Counted from the first letter of the stretch, positions 1 to 8,539 are shown. The stretch: DNA of 64,000 nt from Saccharopolyspora ipomoeae (GCF_029952525.1 NZ_JASAOF010000001.1:248001-312000); one strand, 5' to 3'. A program made the numbers and translations. Notes: generated from the sequence alone by a model not told the origin.

Positions 1-54
1 CTGCGCCGACTCGGCGTCGAGCCTGATCTCCTCCCGTTCCACTCCGTGTCCCAT
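1..54 (-). CDS. ArsR/SmtB-family metal-sensing repressor, N-terminal fragment
   Basis: Only the first 18 codons lie in the window; the gene runs off the left edge. The visible start reads MGHGVEREEIRLDAESAQ, which resembles the leader of actinobacterial ArsR/SmtB regulators ahead of their winged-helix domain. It is divergent from the metal ATPase gene, and the 89-bp spacer holds a TGAAC-N4-GTTCA palindrome of the kind SmtB/NmtR repressors bind. I infer that it represses the ATPase gene and releases DNA on metal binding. Sensor cysteines or histidines cannot be seen, so the metal is unknown. Confidence 0.6.
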   Translation of the reverse strand, partial: MGHGVEREEIRLDAESAQ

Positions 55-78
55 GCGGGCAGTCTAGACCGCTGTTTG

Positions 79-96
79 CATGAACGCATGTTCATG
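79..96. promoter_or_regulatory. Candidate ArsR/SmtB operator between divergent metal genes
   Basis: A perfect inverted repeat CATGAAC-GCAT-GTTCATG lies between the divergent regulator and ATPase starts. SmtB/CzrA/NmtR-type sites carry a TGAAC...GTTCA core with this spacing. It could cover both promoters. The binding protein is inferred from position. Confidence 0.65.
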
Positions 97-143
97 TGTT
101 CTCCTGTGCGGGTCACGCCCGCTCTGCGAAGAGGTCTTCACCC

Positions 144-2033
144 GTGGTCACCTCCACCACCGCTCCCCCGCGCACCGCGCCACCCGCGCGGACCAGGCTG
201 TTCGCGCTGCCCGAGATGCGGTGGGCCGCCGCCGCGCTCGGCCTGTTCCTCGCCGGGCTCGCCCTGCAGCTGTCCGGTGCTCCCGAGTGGTCCTGGTGGG
301 CGCTCTACCTGGCCTGCTACATCACCGGCGGCTGGGAACCGGCGCTCGCCGGGCTGCAGGCGTTGCGGGAGAAGACGCTCGACGTCGACCTGCTGATGGT
401 GCTGGCCGCGATCGGCGCCGCGTCCATCGGCGAGATCACCGACGGGGCGCTGCTCATCGTCATCTTCGCGACCTCCGGTGCGCTGGAGGCGCTGGCCACC
501 GCGCGCACCGAGGACTCCGTGCGCGGGCTGCTCACCCTCGCCCCCGAAACCGCCACGGTCGTCACCTCCGACGGCGTCGAGCAGGTCCGGCCCGCCGCCG
601 AGCTGGAGATCGGCGACGAGGTGCTGATCCGCCCCGGCGAGCGCGTTCCGGCCGACGGCACCGTGCTGTCCGGCTCCAGCGACGTCGACCAGGCGACGAT
701 CACCGGCGAGCCGCTGCCGGTGGACGTCACGACCGGCTCGGAGGTGTTCGCCGGCACGCTCAACGGCACCGGGGCGCTGCGCGTGTGGGTCGGGCGCCGG
801 GCCGAGGACTCCGTGGTCGCGCGGATCGCGGCGCTGGTCGAGCAGGCCGGGCAGACCAAGGCGCGCACCCAGCTGTTCATCGAGAAGGTCGAGCAGCGCT
901 ACTCGATCGGCATGGTCATCGCGACCGTCGCGCTGTTCACCATCCCGCTGCTGCTGGGCTCCGACCTGCGGGAATCGCTGCTGCGGGCGATGACGTTCAT
1001 GATCGTCGCCTCGCCGTGCGCGGTGGTGCTGGCGACGATGCCGCCGCTGCTGGCCGCCATCGCCAACGCCGGACGGCACGGCGTGCTGGTCAAGTCCGCC
1101 GTGGTGATGGAGCACCTGGGCACGACCACCAAGGTCGCCTTCGACAAGACCGGGACCCTGACCCGCGGCACCCCGGAGGTCGCCGAGGTGCGCGTGCTGG
1201 ACCCGGCGTTCTCCCGCGACGAGCTGCTGCGGTTGGCCGCGGCGGCCGAGCGGTCCAGCGAGCACCCGCTGGCGGCGGCCGTGGTGCGCGCCGCCGAGCG
1301 CGAGGAGCTGACGCTGCCGCCCGCCGAGGAGTTCGCGGCGCTTCCGGGGCGCGGCGTCACCGCCCGGGTCGCGGGCCACCACGTCGAGATCGGGGCCGCG
1401 CCCGACAACTACGAGGTCACCGCAGGCCGCACCCCGGTGCTGGTGCGGCGGGACGGCGAGCCGGTGGGCCTGCTGGCCATCACCGACCGGCCGCGACCGG
1501 AGGCCGCCGAGGCCGTGGCCTCGACCCGGGCGCTGACCAGCGATCCCGTGCTGCTGACCGGCGACAGCGCGGCCGGGGCGAGCGAGCTCGCCGCGCACGT
1601 GGGCATCACCGACGTGCGCGCGGGACTGCTGCCGGAGCGCAAGCTCGACGAGGTCGAGGCGATGCAGGCGGCCGGGCACCGGGTCGCGTTCGTCGGCGAC
1701 GGCATCAACGACGCGCCCGCCCTGGCCACCGCGCACGCCGGTGTCGCGATGGGCGGCGCCGCCTCGGACCTCACGCTGCAGACCGCGGACGCGATCATCG
1801 TCCGCGACGACCTCAACGCGATCCCGGCCGTCATCGAGCTCTCCCGCCGCGCCCGCCGCGTCGTCACGGCGAACCTCGTCATCGCGGGCACCTTCATCGC
1901 GGTCCTGGTGACCTGGGACCTCGTCGGCCACCTCCCGCTGCCGCTGGGCGTCGCGGGCCACGAGGGCTCCACGATCCTCGTCGCCCTCAACGGCCTCCGC
2001 CTCCTCCGCCGCGCGGCCTGGAAAGCGGCGTGA
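144..2033 (+). CDS. P1B-4-type metal-transporting ATPase (CtpD/CtpJ-like)
   Basis: Heavy-metal P-type ATPase of 629 residues in the inner membrane, predicted to export divalent metal (Co2+, Fe2+ or Ni2+ for this subclass). The GTG at 144 was chosen because GAAGAGG lies nine bases upstream; an ATG at 96 lacks this and sits in the operator. Visible are the phosphorylation site DKTGTL (Asp334), GDGINDAPA (from residue 518), a membrane SPC motif (290-292) instead of CPC, and HEGST near the C-terminus (His606). SPC plus HEGxT is the hallmark of the P1B-4 group. There is no N-terminal heavy-metal-binding domain. Control by the divergent ArsR gene is likely. Confidence 0.9.
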   Translation: MVTSTTAPPRTAPPARTRLFALPEMRWAAAALGLFLAGLALQLSGAPEWSWWALYLACYITGGWEPALAGLQALREKTLDVDLLMVLAAIGAASIGEITDGALLIVIFATSGALEALATARTEDSVRGLLTLAPETATVVTSDGVEQVRPAAELEIGDEVLIRPGERVPADGTVLSGSSDVDQATITGEPLPVDVTTGSEVFAGTLNGTGALRVWVGRRAEDSVVARIAALVEQAGQTKARTQLFIEKVEQRYSIGMVIATVALFTIPLLLGSDLRESLLRAMTFMIVASPCAVVLATMPPLLAAIANAGRHGVLVKSAVVMEHLGTTTKVAFDKTGTLTRGTPEVAEVRVLDPAFSRDELLRLAAAAERSSEHPLAAAVVRAAEREELTLPPAEEFAALPGRGVTARVAGHHVEIGAAPDNYEVTAGRTPVLVRRDGEPVGLLAITDRPRPEAAEAVASTRALTSDPVLLTGDSAAGASELAAHVGITDVRAGLLPERKLDEVEAMQAAGHRVAFVGDGINDAPALATAHAGVAMGGAASDLTLQTADAIIVRDDLNAIPAVIELSRRARRVVTANLVIAGTFIAVLVTWDLVGHLPLPLGVAGHEGSTILVALNGLRLLRRAAWKAA

Positions 2034-2034
2034 C

Positions 2035-2073
2035 CCCGGCCGAACCGCTCATCCCCGGAGCGGTTCGGCCGGG
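2035..2073. terminator. Bidirectional intrinsic terminator
   Basis: A perfect 16-bp GC-rich stem (CCCGGCCGAACCGCTC and its complement) with a 7-nt loop lies in the 50-bp gap between the convergent ATPase and DUF4232 genes. No U-tract follows, as is common in actinobacteria. Confidence 0.8.
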
Positions 2074-2083
2074 CTCCGCCCGT

Positions 2084-2686
2084 CTACTTCAGCGCGTCGG
2101 GGCTGGCGACCAGCGAGGTGATGCGCAGGCCGGTGACCTCCAGGTGCACCTCGTCGGTGCCGGTGACGTGAATCGGCTGCGGCTGGGACATGTCCGGCAG
2201 CGAACCCTGGAAACCGCTCACCACGTAGGTGTCCGGGGCGTTGGGGCCCGAGACGGCTTCGATCTCGGTGTGGACGAGGCCGCCGGGCTGGAGGGTGAAC
2301 TCCTCCGGAGCGCCCGGCACCGAGATCTTGTCGACCGGGAGCTCCTCGATGGGCGAGTTGGTCATGTCCAGCCCGGCGAGGGCGGGAACGCCGCCGTTGA
2401 TCGTGCAGGTCTTGTCGGATCGGTTGCCGAAGCTGACCAGGAAGTGGCCCGGCCGGCCCTGCACCGCGCTCGCGCTGGCGATGAAGTCCTCGGCCGAGCA
2501 GTTCGAGGTGCCGATGTCGGCCCGGTCCTGGCCCTGACCCGGCTGCGCGGCCGAGACGCGGGCCACCGACGCGGTTTCCACCCCGCTGCCGTGCTGGGCC
2601 AGCGCTGCGGCTCCGCCGCCGGTGGCCAGCAGCGCGCCGCCGACGATCCCGGTGACGGCCAGGGTCTTCCTGCTGGTCTTGCTCAT
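2084..2686 (-). CDS. Secreted DUF4232-type protein
   Basis: Protein of 200 residues with a signal-peptide-like N-terminus (charged MSKTSRK, then a hydrophobic stretch to about residue 30 ending in small residues) and no later membrane segment, so probably exported. The rest resembles the all-beta DUF4232 domain common in actinobacterial exported proteins: one cysteine pair (NCSAED and KTCTING), an alternating beta pattern and a conserved-looking LQPGG. Function is unknown. The ATG at 2686 has GGGGG six bases upstream; an in-frame GTG one codon earlier is possible. It is transcribed alone, away from a large palindromic repeat. Confidence 0.7.
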   Translation of the reverse strand: MSKTSRKTLAVTGIVGGALLATGGGAAALAQHGSGVETASVARVSAAQPGQGQDRADIGTSNCSAEDFIASASAVQGRPGHFLVSFGNRSDKTCTINGGVPALAGLDMTNSPIEELPVDKISVPGAPEEFTLQPGGLVHTEIEAVSGPNAPDTYVVSGFQGSLPDMSQPQPIHVTGTDEVHLEVTGLRITSLVASPDALK

Positions 2687-2803
2687 CACTTACCCCCAGG
2701 GTTGCGTTCGTGGCGCCCCAGCGCCTTGACACCCCTGAAGACGTCCCGTCGCCGATGTCGTTGCGTCCTGATCGAGACGAGTTTCGGCGGACGGCGCGGC
2801 GGT

Positions 2804-2873
2804 GGACGGTTTTAGCCATAATTGTCCGGACGAAACGGACATTGATCATGGGTGATCATGGCTAAAACCGTCC
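2804..2873. repeat. Palindromic intergenic element, copy 1
   Basis: Perfect 16-bp arms GGACGGTTTTAGCCAT / ATGGCTAAAACCGTCC enclose a 38-bp core that contains GTCCG...CGGAC and TGATCA motifs. A second copy lies at 35147-35220 with its core in the opposite orientation. One stem position differs between copies by a base-pair-preserving change (G-C here, A-T there). It sits between the DUF4232 start and the end of the iorA-like gene. No coding capacity is evident. Confidence 0.8.
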
Positions 2874-2920
2874 GCGGTCTCCCCGGTCCCACCGCGAGCC
2901 CGGGGAGACCCCGGCACGGC

Positions 2921-3379
2921 TCACATGTTCTCGGCAGCCTGCTTGATGGCCTGGCGGATCCGGCCGTAGGTGCCGCAGCGGCAGACGTTCTCGATCTTGT
3001 CGATGTCCGCGTCGGTGACGTCGTCGCCCTTCTCGTTGAGCAGCGCGACGGCGGTCATGATCTGGCCCGGCTGGCAGAAGCCGCACTGGGCGACGTCGCG
3101 ATCCAGCCACGCCTGCTGCACCGGGTGCAGCTCATCTCCGTCGGCCAGGCCCTCGATCGTGGTGATCTCGGTGCCGTCGGCGTCTTCGGCCTTGACCATG
3201 CAGGTCTGGACCTCTTCGTCGTCCTGCAAGCAGGTGCAGGCCCTGCAGACGCCGACGCCGCAGCCGTACTTGGGGCCGGTGATGCGCAGCTGATCGCGCA
3301 GCACCCACAGCAGGGGCATCTCCGCCGGGACGTCGACCTCGACGTCCTTGCCGTTGACGGTGAACTCGTACTTGGGCAT
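2921..3379 (-). CDS. (2Fe-2S)-binding subunit of molybdenum hydroxylase (IorA-like)
   Basis: Small electron-transfer subunit of 152 residues in the xanthine dehydrogenase family. It has an N-terminal plant-type ferredoxin fold with C40-x4-C45-x2-C48-x11-C60 and a C-terminal helical domain with the second 2Fe-2S site, CGFC at 99-102 and CRC at 133-135. It passes electrons from the molybdenum centre of the large subunit encoded 35 bp upstream in the same operon. The pair lacks an FAD subunit, as in isoquinoline 1-oxidoreductase and similar two-subunit enzymes that use cytochromes or other acceptors. The substrate cannot be read from sequence. Confidence 0.88.
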   Translation of the reverse strand: MPKYEFTVNGKDVEVDVPAEMPLLWVLRDQLRITGPKYGCGVGVCRACTCLQDDEEVQTCMVKAEDADGTEITTIEGLADGDELHPVQQAWLDRDVAQCGFCQPGQIMTAVALLNEKGDDVTDADIDKIENVCRCGTYGRIRQAIKQAAENM

Positions 3380-3414
3380 GTCGCTCGGGAACTCCTCGAA
3401 GGATCAGGCCGGAA

Positions 3415-5649
3415 TCAGAAGTTGATCGGGAAGCTGCGCGGCTGAGTGCCGGTCGCACGCGCGTAGGCGCAGGCCACGGCGCCGGCCGCGACCGGAACGC
3501 CCAACTCGCCCACACCACCGGGATTTCCGGTCGGAGGCATCACGAAGACCTTCGTCTCGATCGGCGAGTGCCGCTGCCGCGCCCACTTGAAGTCGCTGAA
3601 GCTGCCCTCGCGCACCGCGCCGTTGTCGAAGTGCAGGCCAGCCTGCAGGATCGTCGAGATCCCGTCGATCAGGCCGCCCTGCATCTGCGCCTCCACGCCG
3701 CGCGGGTTGATCGCCCGCCCCACGTCGACGGCGACGAAAGCCTTGGTGACGCGCGGATTCCCGGGATCGGTGGCATCGATCTCCACCAGGCAGGCCGAGG
3801 ACGAGCGGTGCTCCTCGTGCACGGCCAGGCCCTGCGCGTGGCCCTTCGGCAGCGGACGCCCCCAGCTCCCCTCGGAACCGACCTTGCGCAGGACCGCCTT
3901 CGCCCGGTCCGTCTTGAGCGAGTCCATCCGGAACTGCAGCCGGTCCTTGCCCAGCTTCGCCGCGAGCTCGTCGACGACGAGCTCCTGCGCCGCGCGGAAC
4001 GATCCGCCGTGCACCCCGCGCCACTCGGCGGTCTTCACGCCGGGGACCCGCTCGCCCTTGCCGTCGATGGTGACCAGCCCGAACTCGTAGGGCACGTTCT
4101 GGCTGATGTAGAAGACGATCTCGTCGACGGGCTTGTTGATCGCCCCGAAGATCTCCGAGGTCAGCACGATGCCCGCACCGTGCGAGAGGTCGACCATCAC
4201 GCCGCTCATCTTCTGCTGGAAGGAGCGGACCTTCCCGCCCCGGTAGGAGGCGATGATGCGGTGGTGGGTCGGCGGGCGCATCCGCCCGTGCCGGATCTCG
4301 TCGTTGCGGGTCCACATCAGCTTGACCGGCTTGCCGATCGCCTTCGACACCCGAGCGGCCTCGACCGCCGCGTCGTTGAAACCGCGCGCACCGAAGGAAC
4401 CTCCGGCCCGCGTGATGTGCGCGGTGACGGCGGGCTGGGGAAGTCCGACGGCCTTGGCGACGTCGACCTGCACGCCCATCCCGACCTGCCCCGGGTACCA
4501 GACCTCGGCGCGGTCGCGACGCACGTCGGCCACCGCGTAGCTGACCTCCATCGGCGCGTGGCTCACCCCGGCGAAGCTGAAGCTCGCGTCGATCTTGCCC
4601 TCGCCGTCGTCGAGGTTCAGCGCGTCCATCATGCTGCCGGTCTTGTCGCTCAGCTTCGCCTGGATGTCGGCGTCGGAGGTCCGGGCTCCCGGCCCGGGAA
4701 CCCAGGTGACCTGGAGCTGCTGAGCGGCTTCCAGCGCCTGCCAGGTGTTCTCGGCGCAGACCGCGACACCGCTGGGCAGTTCGACCACGTCGGACACGCC
4801 TGCCAGGCCGCGCACGGCGGAGTCGTCGAACGCCGCGACCTTCCCGTCCACTGTGGGTGGTCGCACGACGACGGCGACGACCGAGCCGGGAATCTTGATG
4901 TCACCGACGTACTGGGTGGCGCCGGTGACCATGCCGCGCGCGTCCACCCGGTTCATCGGCTTGCCGAGGACCTCGTGCTCCTCGGGCTTCTTCGGCGTCG
5001 CCGGGACGGCGGGCGCGGCGACCCGGGCGGCGTCCCGGGCCAGCTCGCCGAAGGTCACCGAGCGACCGTCGGGCGCGTGCACCGCGGTGTCCTCGACCGT
5101 CAGCTTCGCCGCCGCCACCCCCAACCGCTCGGCCGCGGCGGTGACCAGCCGGGACCGGGCGCCCGCGGCCATCGAGGCCAGCGGTTTCCACAACGCCCGA
5201 ACACCGCTGGAGAAGCCGGTGAAGTGGTTGATGAACAGCTCCGGCCGGGCATCGGAGATCTCGACGACGACGTCGGAGGGCCGGGCGTTCATCTCCTCGG
5301 CGATCATCATGACCACGGAGGTGTTGATGCCCTGCCCGACTTCCAGCCGCGGCATCTCGAACCGGACCTTGTTGGTACCGGTGATCTCCAGCCGCATCAG
5401 CGGCATCGTGGGCATGGCCAGCAGCGTGACGGCGTCGGCGAAGTCGACCATCGGCTCCAGCGGCGGCAGCGGGACCGGGATCTGGGTCTTCGCCGCGGTG
5501 GCGACGGCCTGGCCTTCCGGGAGCAGTTGCGCGGCGACGGTCAGCGTCGGGGCGGCCATCACGTAGGTGAGGAAGCGCCGACGCCCCACACCGGATGCCC
5601 GTTCCGAATCCGCCGCCGTCGCCCCCTCGGGGGTGTCAGGCATGACCAT
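3415..5649 (-). CDS. Tat-exported molybdopterin-binding subunit of molybdenum hydroxylase (IorB-like)
   Basis: Catalytic subunit of 744 residues, a usual length for the IorB type. A twin-arginine motif RRRFL at 23-27 precedes a hydrophobic stretch, so the folded Mo enzyme is probably exported by Tat; the partner IorA-like protein has no signal and would hitchhike. The segment GGSFGARGF and the late GGVGELGVPVAAGA resemble cofactor-binding loops of the family. The ATG at 5649 has GAGGAG 7 bases upstream; a second ATG two codons later is the alternative. The family oxidises N-heterocycles or aldehydes; the actual substrate is unknown. Confidence 0.87.
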   Translation of the reverse strand: MVMPDTPEGATAADSERASGVGRRRFLTYVMAAPTLTVAAQLLPEGQAVATAAKTQIPVPLPPLEPMVDFADAVTLLAMPTMPLMRLEITGTNKVRFEMPRLEVGQGINTSVVMMIAEEMNARPSDVVVEISDARPELFINHFTGFSSGVRALWKPLASMAAGARSRLVTAAAERLGVAAAKLTVEDTAVHAPDGRSVTFGELARDAARVAAPAVPATPKKPEEHEVLGKPMNRVDARGMVTGATQYVGDIKIPGSVVAVVVRPPTVDGKVAAFDDSAVRGLAGVSDVVELPSGVAVCAENTWQALEAAQQLQVTWVPGPGARTSDADIQAKLSDKTGSMMDALNLDDGEGKIDASFSFAGVSHAPMEVSYAVADVRRDRAEVWYPGQVGMGVQVDVAKAVGLPQPAVTAHITRAGGSFGARGFNDAAVEAARVSKAIGKPVKLMWTRNDEIRHGRMRPPTHHRIIASYRGGKVRSFQQKMSGVMVDLSHGAGIVLTSEIFGAINKPVDEIVFYISQNVPYEFGLVTIDGKGERVPGVKTAEWRGVHGGSFRAAQELVVDELAAKLGKDRLQFRMDSLKTDRAKAVLRKVGSEGSWGRPLPKGHAQGLAVHEEHRSSSACLVEIDATDPGNPRVTKAFVAVDVGRAINPRGVEAQMQGGLIDGISTILQAGLHFDNGAVREGSFSDFKWARQRHSPIETKVFVMPPTGNPGGVGELGVPVAAGAVACAYARATGTQPRSFPINF

Positions 5650-6129
5650 TCAGGACTCCTCTCAAGGGTTGCCCGAGCAACAACCCCAAGCTTCGGCTCG
5701 AACACGGCGAGCAGGGCGTGACAAGCCCACACGCGGCGTTCAGCGCTCCGCGCCTCAGGAACCCCCGCAGATGTGACCGTGCGTGTTGAGCCGTATGCGC
5801 AGACACACCCTGCTGACTACGGCGGAGCACCATAGCGGAGTCAATAAGCACCTGTGCGTGACGAAATCGGGCCATTCCCAACCTGAACGCACCAGTTCCT
5901 GATCACTGTCGGGTGAACCCAAGCAAACGCTTGCCCCGGACCTGCGGAAACGGCGAATCGGGCGCCTTCCGCCCGCACCGGACATCTCACACGACCCCGG
6001 CGGCGCATATCGTTGAGTGACGCAACCGATACCGCTTCGTCACCACCGCCCGGCGCCGAACACCGTTTCCGCGCGCCCGGCAACGGAACTCGGCCGCGCG
6101 CGGTTCTCACGCACCGCTACGACGCGCGC
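5650..6129. other. Non-coding stretch between minus-strand genes
   Basis: About 480 bases with no convincing gene. Short open frames here have no ribosome-binding site or family signature. The promoter of the molybdenum hydroxylase operon must lie here; a TTGACT read on the minus strand (5845 down to 5840) is a weak -35 candidate with no good -10. No strong hairpin was seen. Confidence 0.45.
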
Positions 6130-7014
6130 TCACAGGTCGAGTTCGACCTCGCCGCGCGCCCGGGACACGCAGGGCGCGATCCGGGTGGCCCGCTCCTCCT
6201 CGGGCAGCACGAGGTCGCGGTGCAGCGGCACGCCACCGGTGACCTCGACGACGCACTCCCCGCACACGCCCCGGCGGCAGCGGTTCGCCACCGCCACACC
6301 GGCGGATTCCAGCGCCTCCAGCAGGGTTTCGCCGTCCTCCACCGGCACGGACGTCCCACTGCGACGCAGCTGCGCGGTGAACGGCTCGCCCCCGGCGGGC
6401 CGCGCACCGAAGCGCTCGACGTGCACCCGGCTGCCCGGCCAGCCCGCTTCGCGGGCGCGCGCGGTCACCTCGGCGAGGAACGACTCCGGGCCGCACGCGT
6501 AGAGGTGGGTGCCCAGCGGTTGGTCGGCGAGGTCCAGCCCGCGCCAGAACCGAGCGCGGGAATCGGTGAGGTGCCCGCGCAGGTCCTCGGCGTGCACCCC
6601 GTCCCGGGAGACGTGGTGCACCTCGACCGAGCGCCGCCAGAACCGCGCGGCCCGGAAGTGCGAGAGGATCGGCGTGACACCGATCCCGGCGGCGACGAGC
6701 AGGTGGTGCCGCGCGGACTGCACCGGCGCGAAACCGCTTCGGGGGCCGTCGGTTTCGACCACGTCGCCGGGACGCAGCCGGTGCATCCAGCGGGACCCGC
6801 CGGTGCCGAGGCGCACCGAGATCTCGTAGTGCTCGGGGCGGAACCCGTCACCGGTGAGCGAGTAGGCGTTGCGCCGCTGCCGCCCGCGCTCGTCGGTGCC
6901 GCACAGCACGTCGAGGTGACTGCCGGGCACGTAGGACCGCAGGTCACCGACCAGCCGGATCCGCCGGACGCCTTCGGCGATGAGGCGGGTGTCGGAGACC
7001 GTCAGCCGGTTCAT
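6130..7014 (-). CDS. PDR/VanB-type ferredoxin reductase of the amine demethylase operon
   Basis: Reductase of 294 residues: an N-terminal FAD/FMN-binding barrel (through SLTGDGFRPEHYEISVRLG), a middle NAD(P)H-binding Rossmann part (LLVAAGIGVTPILSHFRA), and a C-terminal plant-type 2Fe-2S ferredoxin with Cys246, Cys251, Cys254 and Cys282. It moves electrons from NAD(P)H to an oxygenase. The ATG at 7014 overlaps the stop of the DUF3445 gene by four bases (ATGA), so the two are translationally coupled, and I infer that it feeds electrons to that heme enzyme. Confidence 0.88.
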   Translation of the reverse strand: MNRLTVSDTRLIAEGVRRIRLVGDLRSYVPGSHLDVLCGTDERGRQRRNAYSLTGDGFRPEHYEISVRLGTGGSRWMHRLRPGDVVETDGPRSGFAPVQSARHHLLVAAGIGVTPILSHFRAARFWRRSVEVHHVSRDGVHAEDLRGHLTDSRARFWRGLDLADQPLGTHLYACGPESFLAEVTARAREAGWPGSRVHVERFGARPAGGEPFTAQLRRSGTSVPVEDGETLLEALESAGVAVANRCRRGVCGECVVEVTGGVPLHRDLVLPEEERATRIAPCVSRARGEVELDL

Positions 7015-7961
7015 CGCCGCAACCACCCCAGCAGCTCCGGCCGGATCTCGCCGTAGCCCTTGTAGTCGGCCATCTCGTCGGGCAGTTCGGCCAGCACGGT
7101 CGCGAACTGCTCGCGCCAGGCCGGGACCAGCACCAGCTCCCGCATCGGCAGCAGGTAGGTGCGGATCAGGAACAGGATCGAGCCCGTCAGCGGCAGCCGG
7201 ATCAGGTGCTGCACCTCCACCCGCAGGTGCAGGTCCTCGCCGAGGTCGCCGACCGAACCCCGCTCGGCGCCCCACTCGTCGTAGCTCTCCAGCGAGGCGT
7301 CGAGCCGGTGCCCGACGGTGGAGCTCCAGTTCAGCCGCCGGTAGCAGTCGCCGGGCTGCAGGCCGAGCAGGAACCGCTCGGCGCGCGGGATCGCGCCGTC
7401 GGCGAGGTCGCGCGGCACCGGTCCGTGCAGGTCGGTGAACGACATGCCGAGCACGAACTTGATGGACCAGTTCGACGCGAACGTGACCGCTCCGGCATCG
7501 GCGAACAGCCGTCCCCCGCGCTCGTCGAGGAGCACGAGGTCGTCGTTGACCTGGGAGGCGGCGAAGCGCAGCGGCGACTCGCCCAGCGAGTCCTCGTCAC
7601 CGAACCGGAACCGCCGGGTCACGCCGAGTCTGCCGTTCTCCCAGCGGAACTCGCGGTCCCCCGTGCTGCTCAGCGTCATCGCCGGGTCGGTGGCGGCGGC
7701 TTCGGCGAGCAGGTGCAGCAGCGCGTCCCAACCGGCCTCCCGCATGTGCGGGAGCTCGACGTGCCTGCCCGGGTCGCGGCGCAGGATCGCGGCGCGCTCG
7801 ACCAGTTCGGCCTCGTAGTCGGCGTGGAAGTCGAGGACGGTGCCGCCCCACTCCCCCGCCGCCGTGCGGTGCGCGCGGGGCGCGGCCTCGACGTTGACGC
7901 TGTAGCGGTAGTGGTCGCCTTCCAGCGGCCACGGGAACCGCCGCACCCGCTCGGGCAGCAT
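7011..7961 (-). CDS. Heme-dependent oxidative N-demethylase (DUF3445) subunit
   Basis: Protein of 316 residues matching the DUF3445/HODM family, whose studied members hold heme with a PAS-like fold and oxidatively remove methyl groups from amines; in methylotrophs a homologue is part of dimethylamine monooxygenase. Family-like stretches are WSIKFVLGMSFTDLHGPVP and RLNWSS near the middle. It lies between a DmmA-type gene (one-base overlap, TGATG) and a PDR/VanB reductase gene (ATGA overlap), the set expected for a dimethylamine-monooxygenase-like complex. A longer in-frame reading upstream belongs to the DmmA region in another frame and was excluded. Confidence 0.87.
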   Translation of the reverse strand: MLPERVRRFPWPLEGDHYRYSVNVEAAPRAHRTAAGEWGGTVLDFHADYEAELVERAAILRRDPGRHVELPHMREAGWDALLHLLAEAAATDPAMTLSSTGDREFRWENGRLGVTRRFRFGDEDSLGESPLRFAASQVNDDLVLLDERGGRLFADAGAVTFASNWSIKFVLGMSFTDLHGPVPRDLADGAIPRAERFLLGLQPGDCYRRLNWSSTVGHRLDASLESYDEWGAERGSVGDLGEDLHLRVEVQHLIRLPLTGSILFLIRTYLLPMRELVLVPAWREQFATVLAELPDEMADYKGYGEIRPELLGWLRR

Positions 7962-8479
7962 CACCGGAACGCCTCCACGTCGGCGTGGAACCCCAGGTAG
8001 GAGCCCCGGTGGCGGGAGAGGTGGCTGTAGATGTGCAACGGCTGCCCGCAACCGGAGCAGGTGGCGCGGGAGCCGGGCCGGGCCGTCACCGGGGTCTCGG
8101 CCGTGCAGTGCGCGCAGTGCACCAGCAGCCGCTCGCGGGAGGTGACGTGGCAGCGGACCTCCTCGTCCACGGCCCCGGCTGCAAGCGCTCGCGCCCGCAA
8201 GGCGAGGACGTCGGCCTCCGGACCGGCCAGCATCAGCCGCCACCCGACCCGCGCCCGCCCGAGCTGCTCGTCCAGGGCGTCGACGACCTCGTCGGCGCTG
8301 CCGGCCTGGGTCGTCCACACCGGACTGAGCGCAGTTTTCATGAGAACTTCCCCCACCCAACCACGCACGATCGCCTCGGCCGAGCCCCCGATCCCGACGA
8401 ACGCGTAGCTCGTCCCCTCGGGATCGACGGCGACCCGCGCGGGCCACTCGGGCAGGCTGGTGCGGGCACCGGCCGCCAT
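7961..8479 (-). CDS. DmmA-family subunit of dimethylamine monooxygenase-like enzyme
   Basis: Protein of 172 residues. The first two thirds contain FVGIGGSAEAIVRGW and MLAGPEADVLALRA, suggesting a small alpha/beta domain; the C-terminal part has two CxxC pairs (HCAHC and TCSGCG), a zinc-ribbon- or rubredoxin-like metal site. This matches the small subunit family found beside DUF3445 demethylases. The ATG at 8479 is used because an upstream extension runs into the terminator hairpin of the preceding gene. First gene of a three-gene overlapping operon. Confidence 0.8.
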   Translation of the reverse strand: MAAGARTSLPEWPARVAVDPEGTSYAFVGIGGSAEAIVRGWVGEVLMKTALSPVWTTQAGSADEVVDALDEQLGRARVGWRLMLAGPEADVLALRARALAAGAVDEEVRCHVTSRERLLVHCAHCTAETPVTARPGSRATCSGCGQPLHIYSHLSRHRGSYLGFHADVEAFR

Positions 8480-8507
8480 CCGCTCGTCCACCCGCCGAGT
8501 ACACAAA

Positions 8508-8539
8508 GGCCGGGCGCGGTGTGTCAACCGCGCCCGGCC
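8508..8539 (-). terminator. Intrinsic terminator after the GT-C-like gene
   Basis: A 13-bp perfect stem (GGCCGGGCGCGGT and its complement) with a 6-nt loop lies just downstream of the minus-strand membrane-protein gene and is followed on that strand by TTTGTG. It separates that gene from the amine demethylase operon. Confidence 0.75.

Noticed and set aside
80-2815. Long open frames overlapping the ATPase in other frames and on the other strand
   Set aside because: They are Arg/Gly-rich or His/Asp-rich shadow frames caused by high GC at third positions; the P-type ATPase motifs fix the true frame.
5841-6110. Small open frame in the 5.65-6.13 kb gap
   Set aside because: No ribosome-binding site, no domain and poor codon bias; treated as non-coding.
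7011-8504. A 497-residue extension of the DUF3445 protein
   Set aside because: The upstream part is out of frame with the DmmA-type gene that clearly codes there; the ATG at 7961 overlaps its stop.
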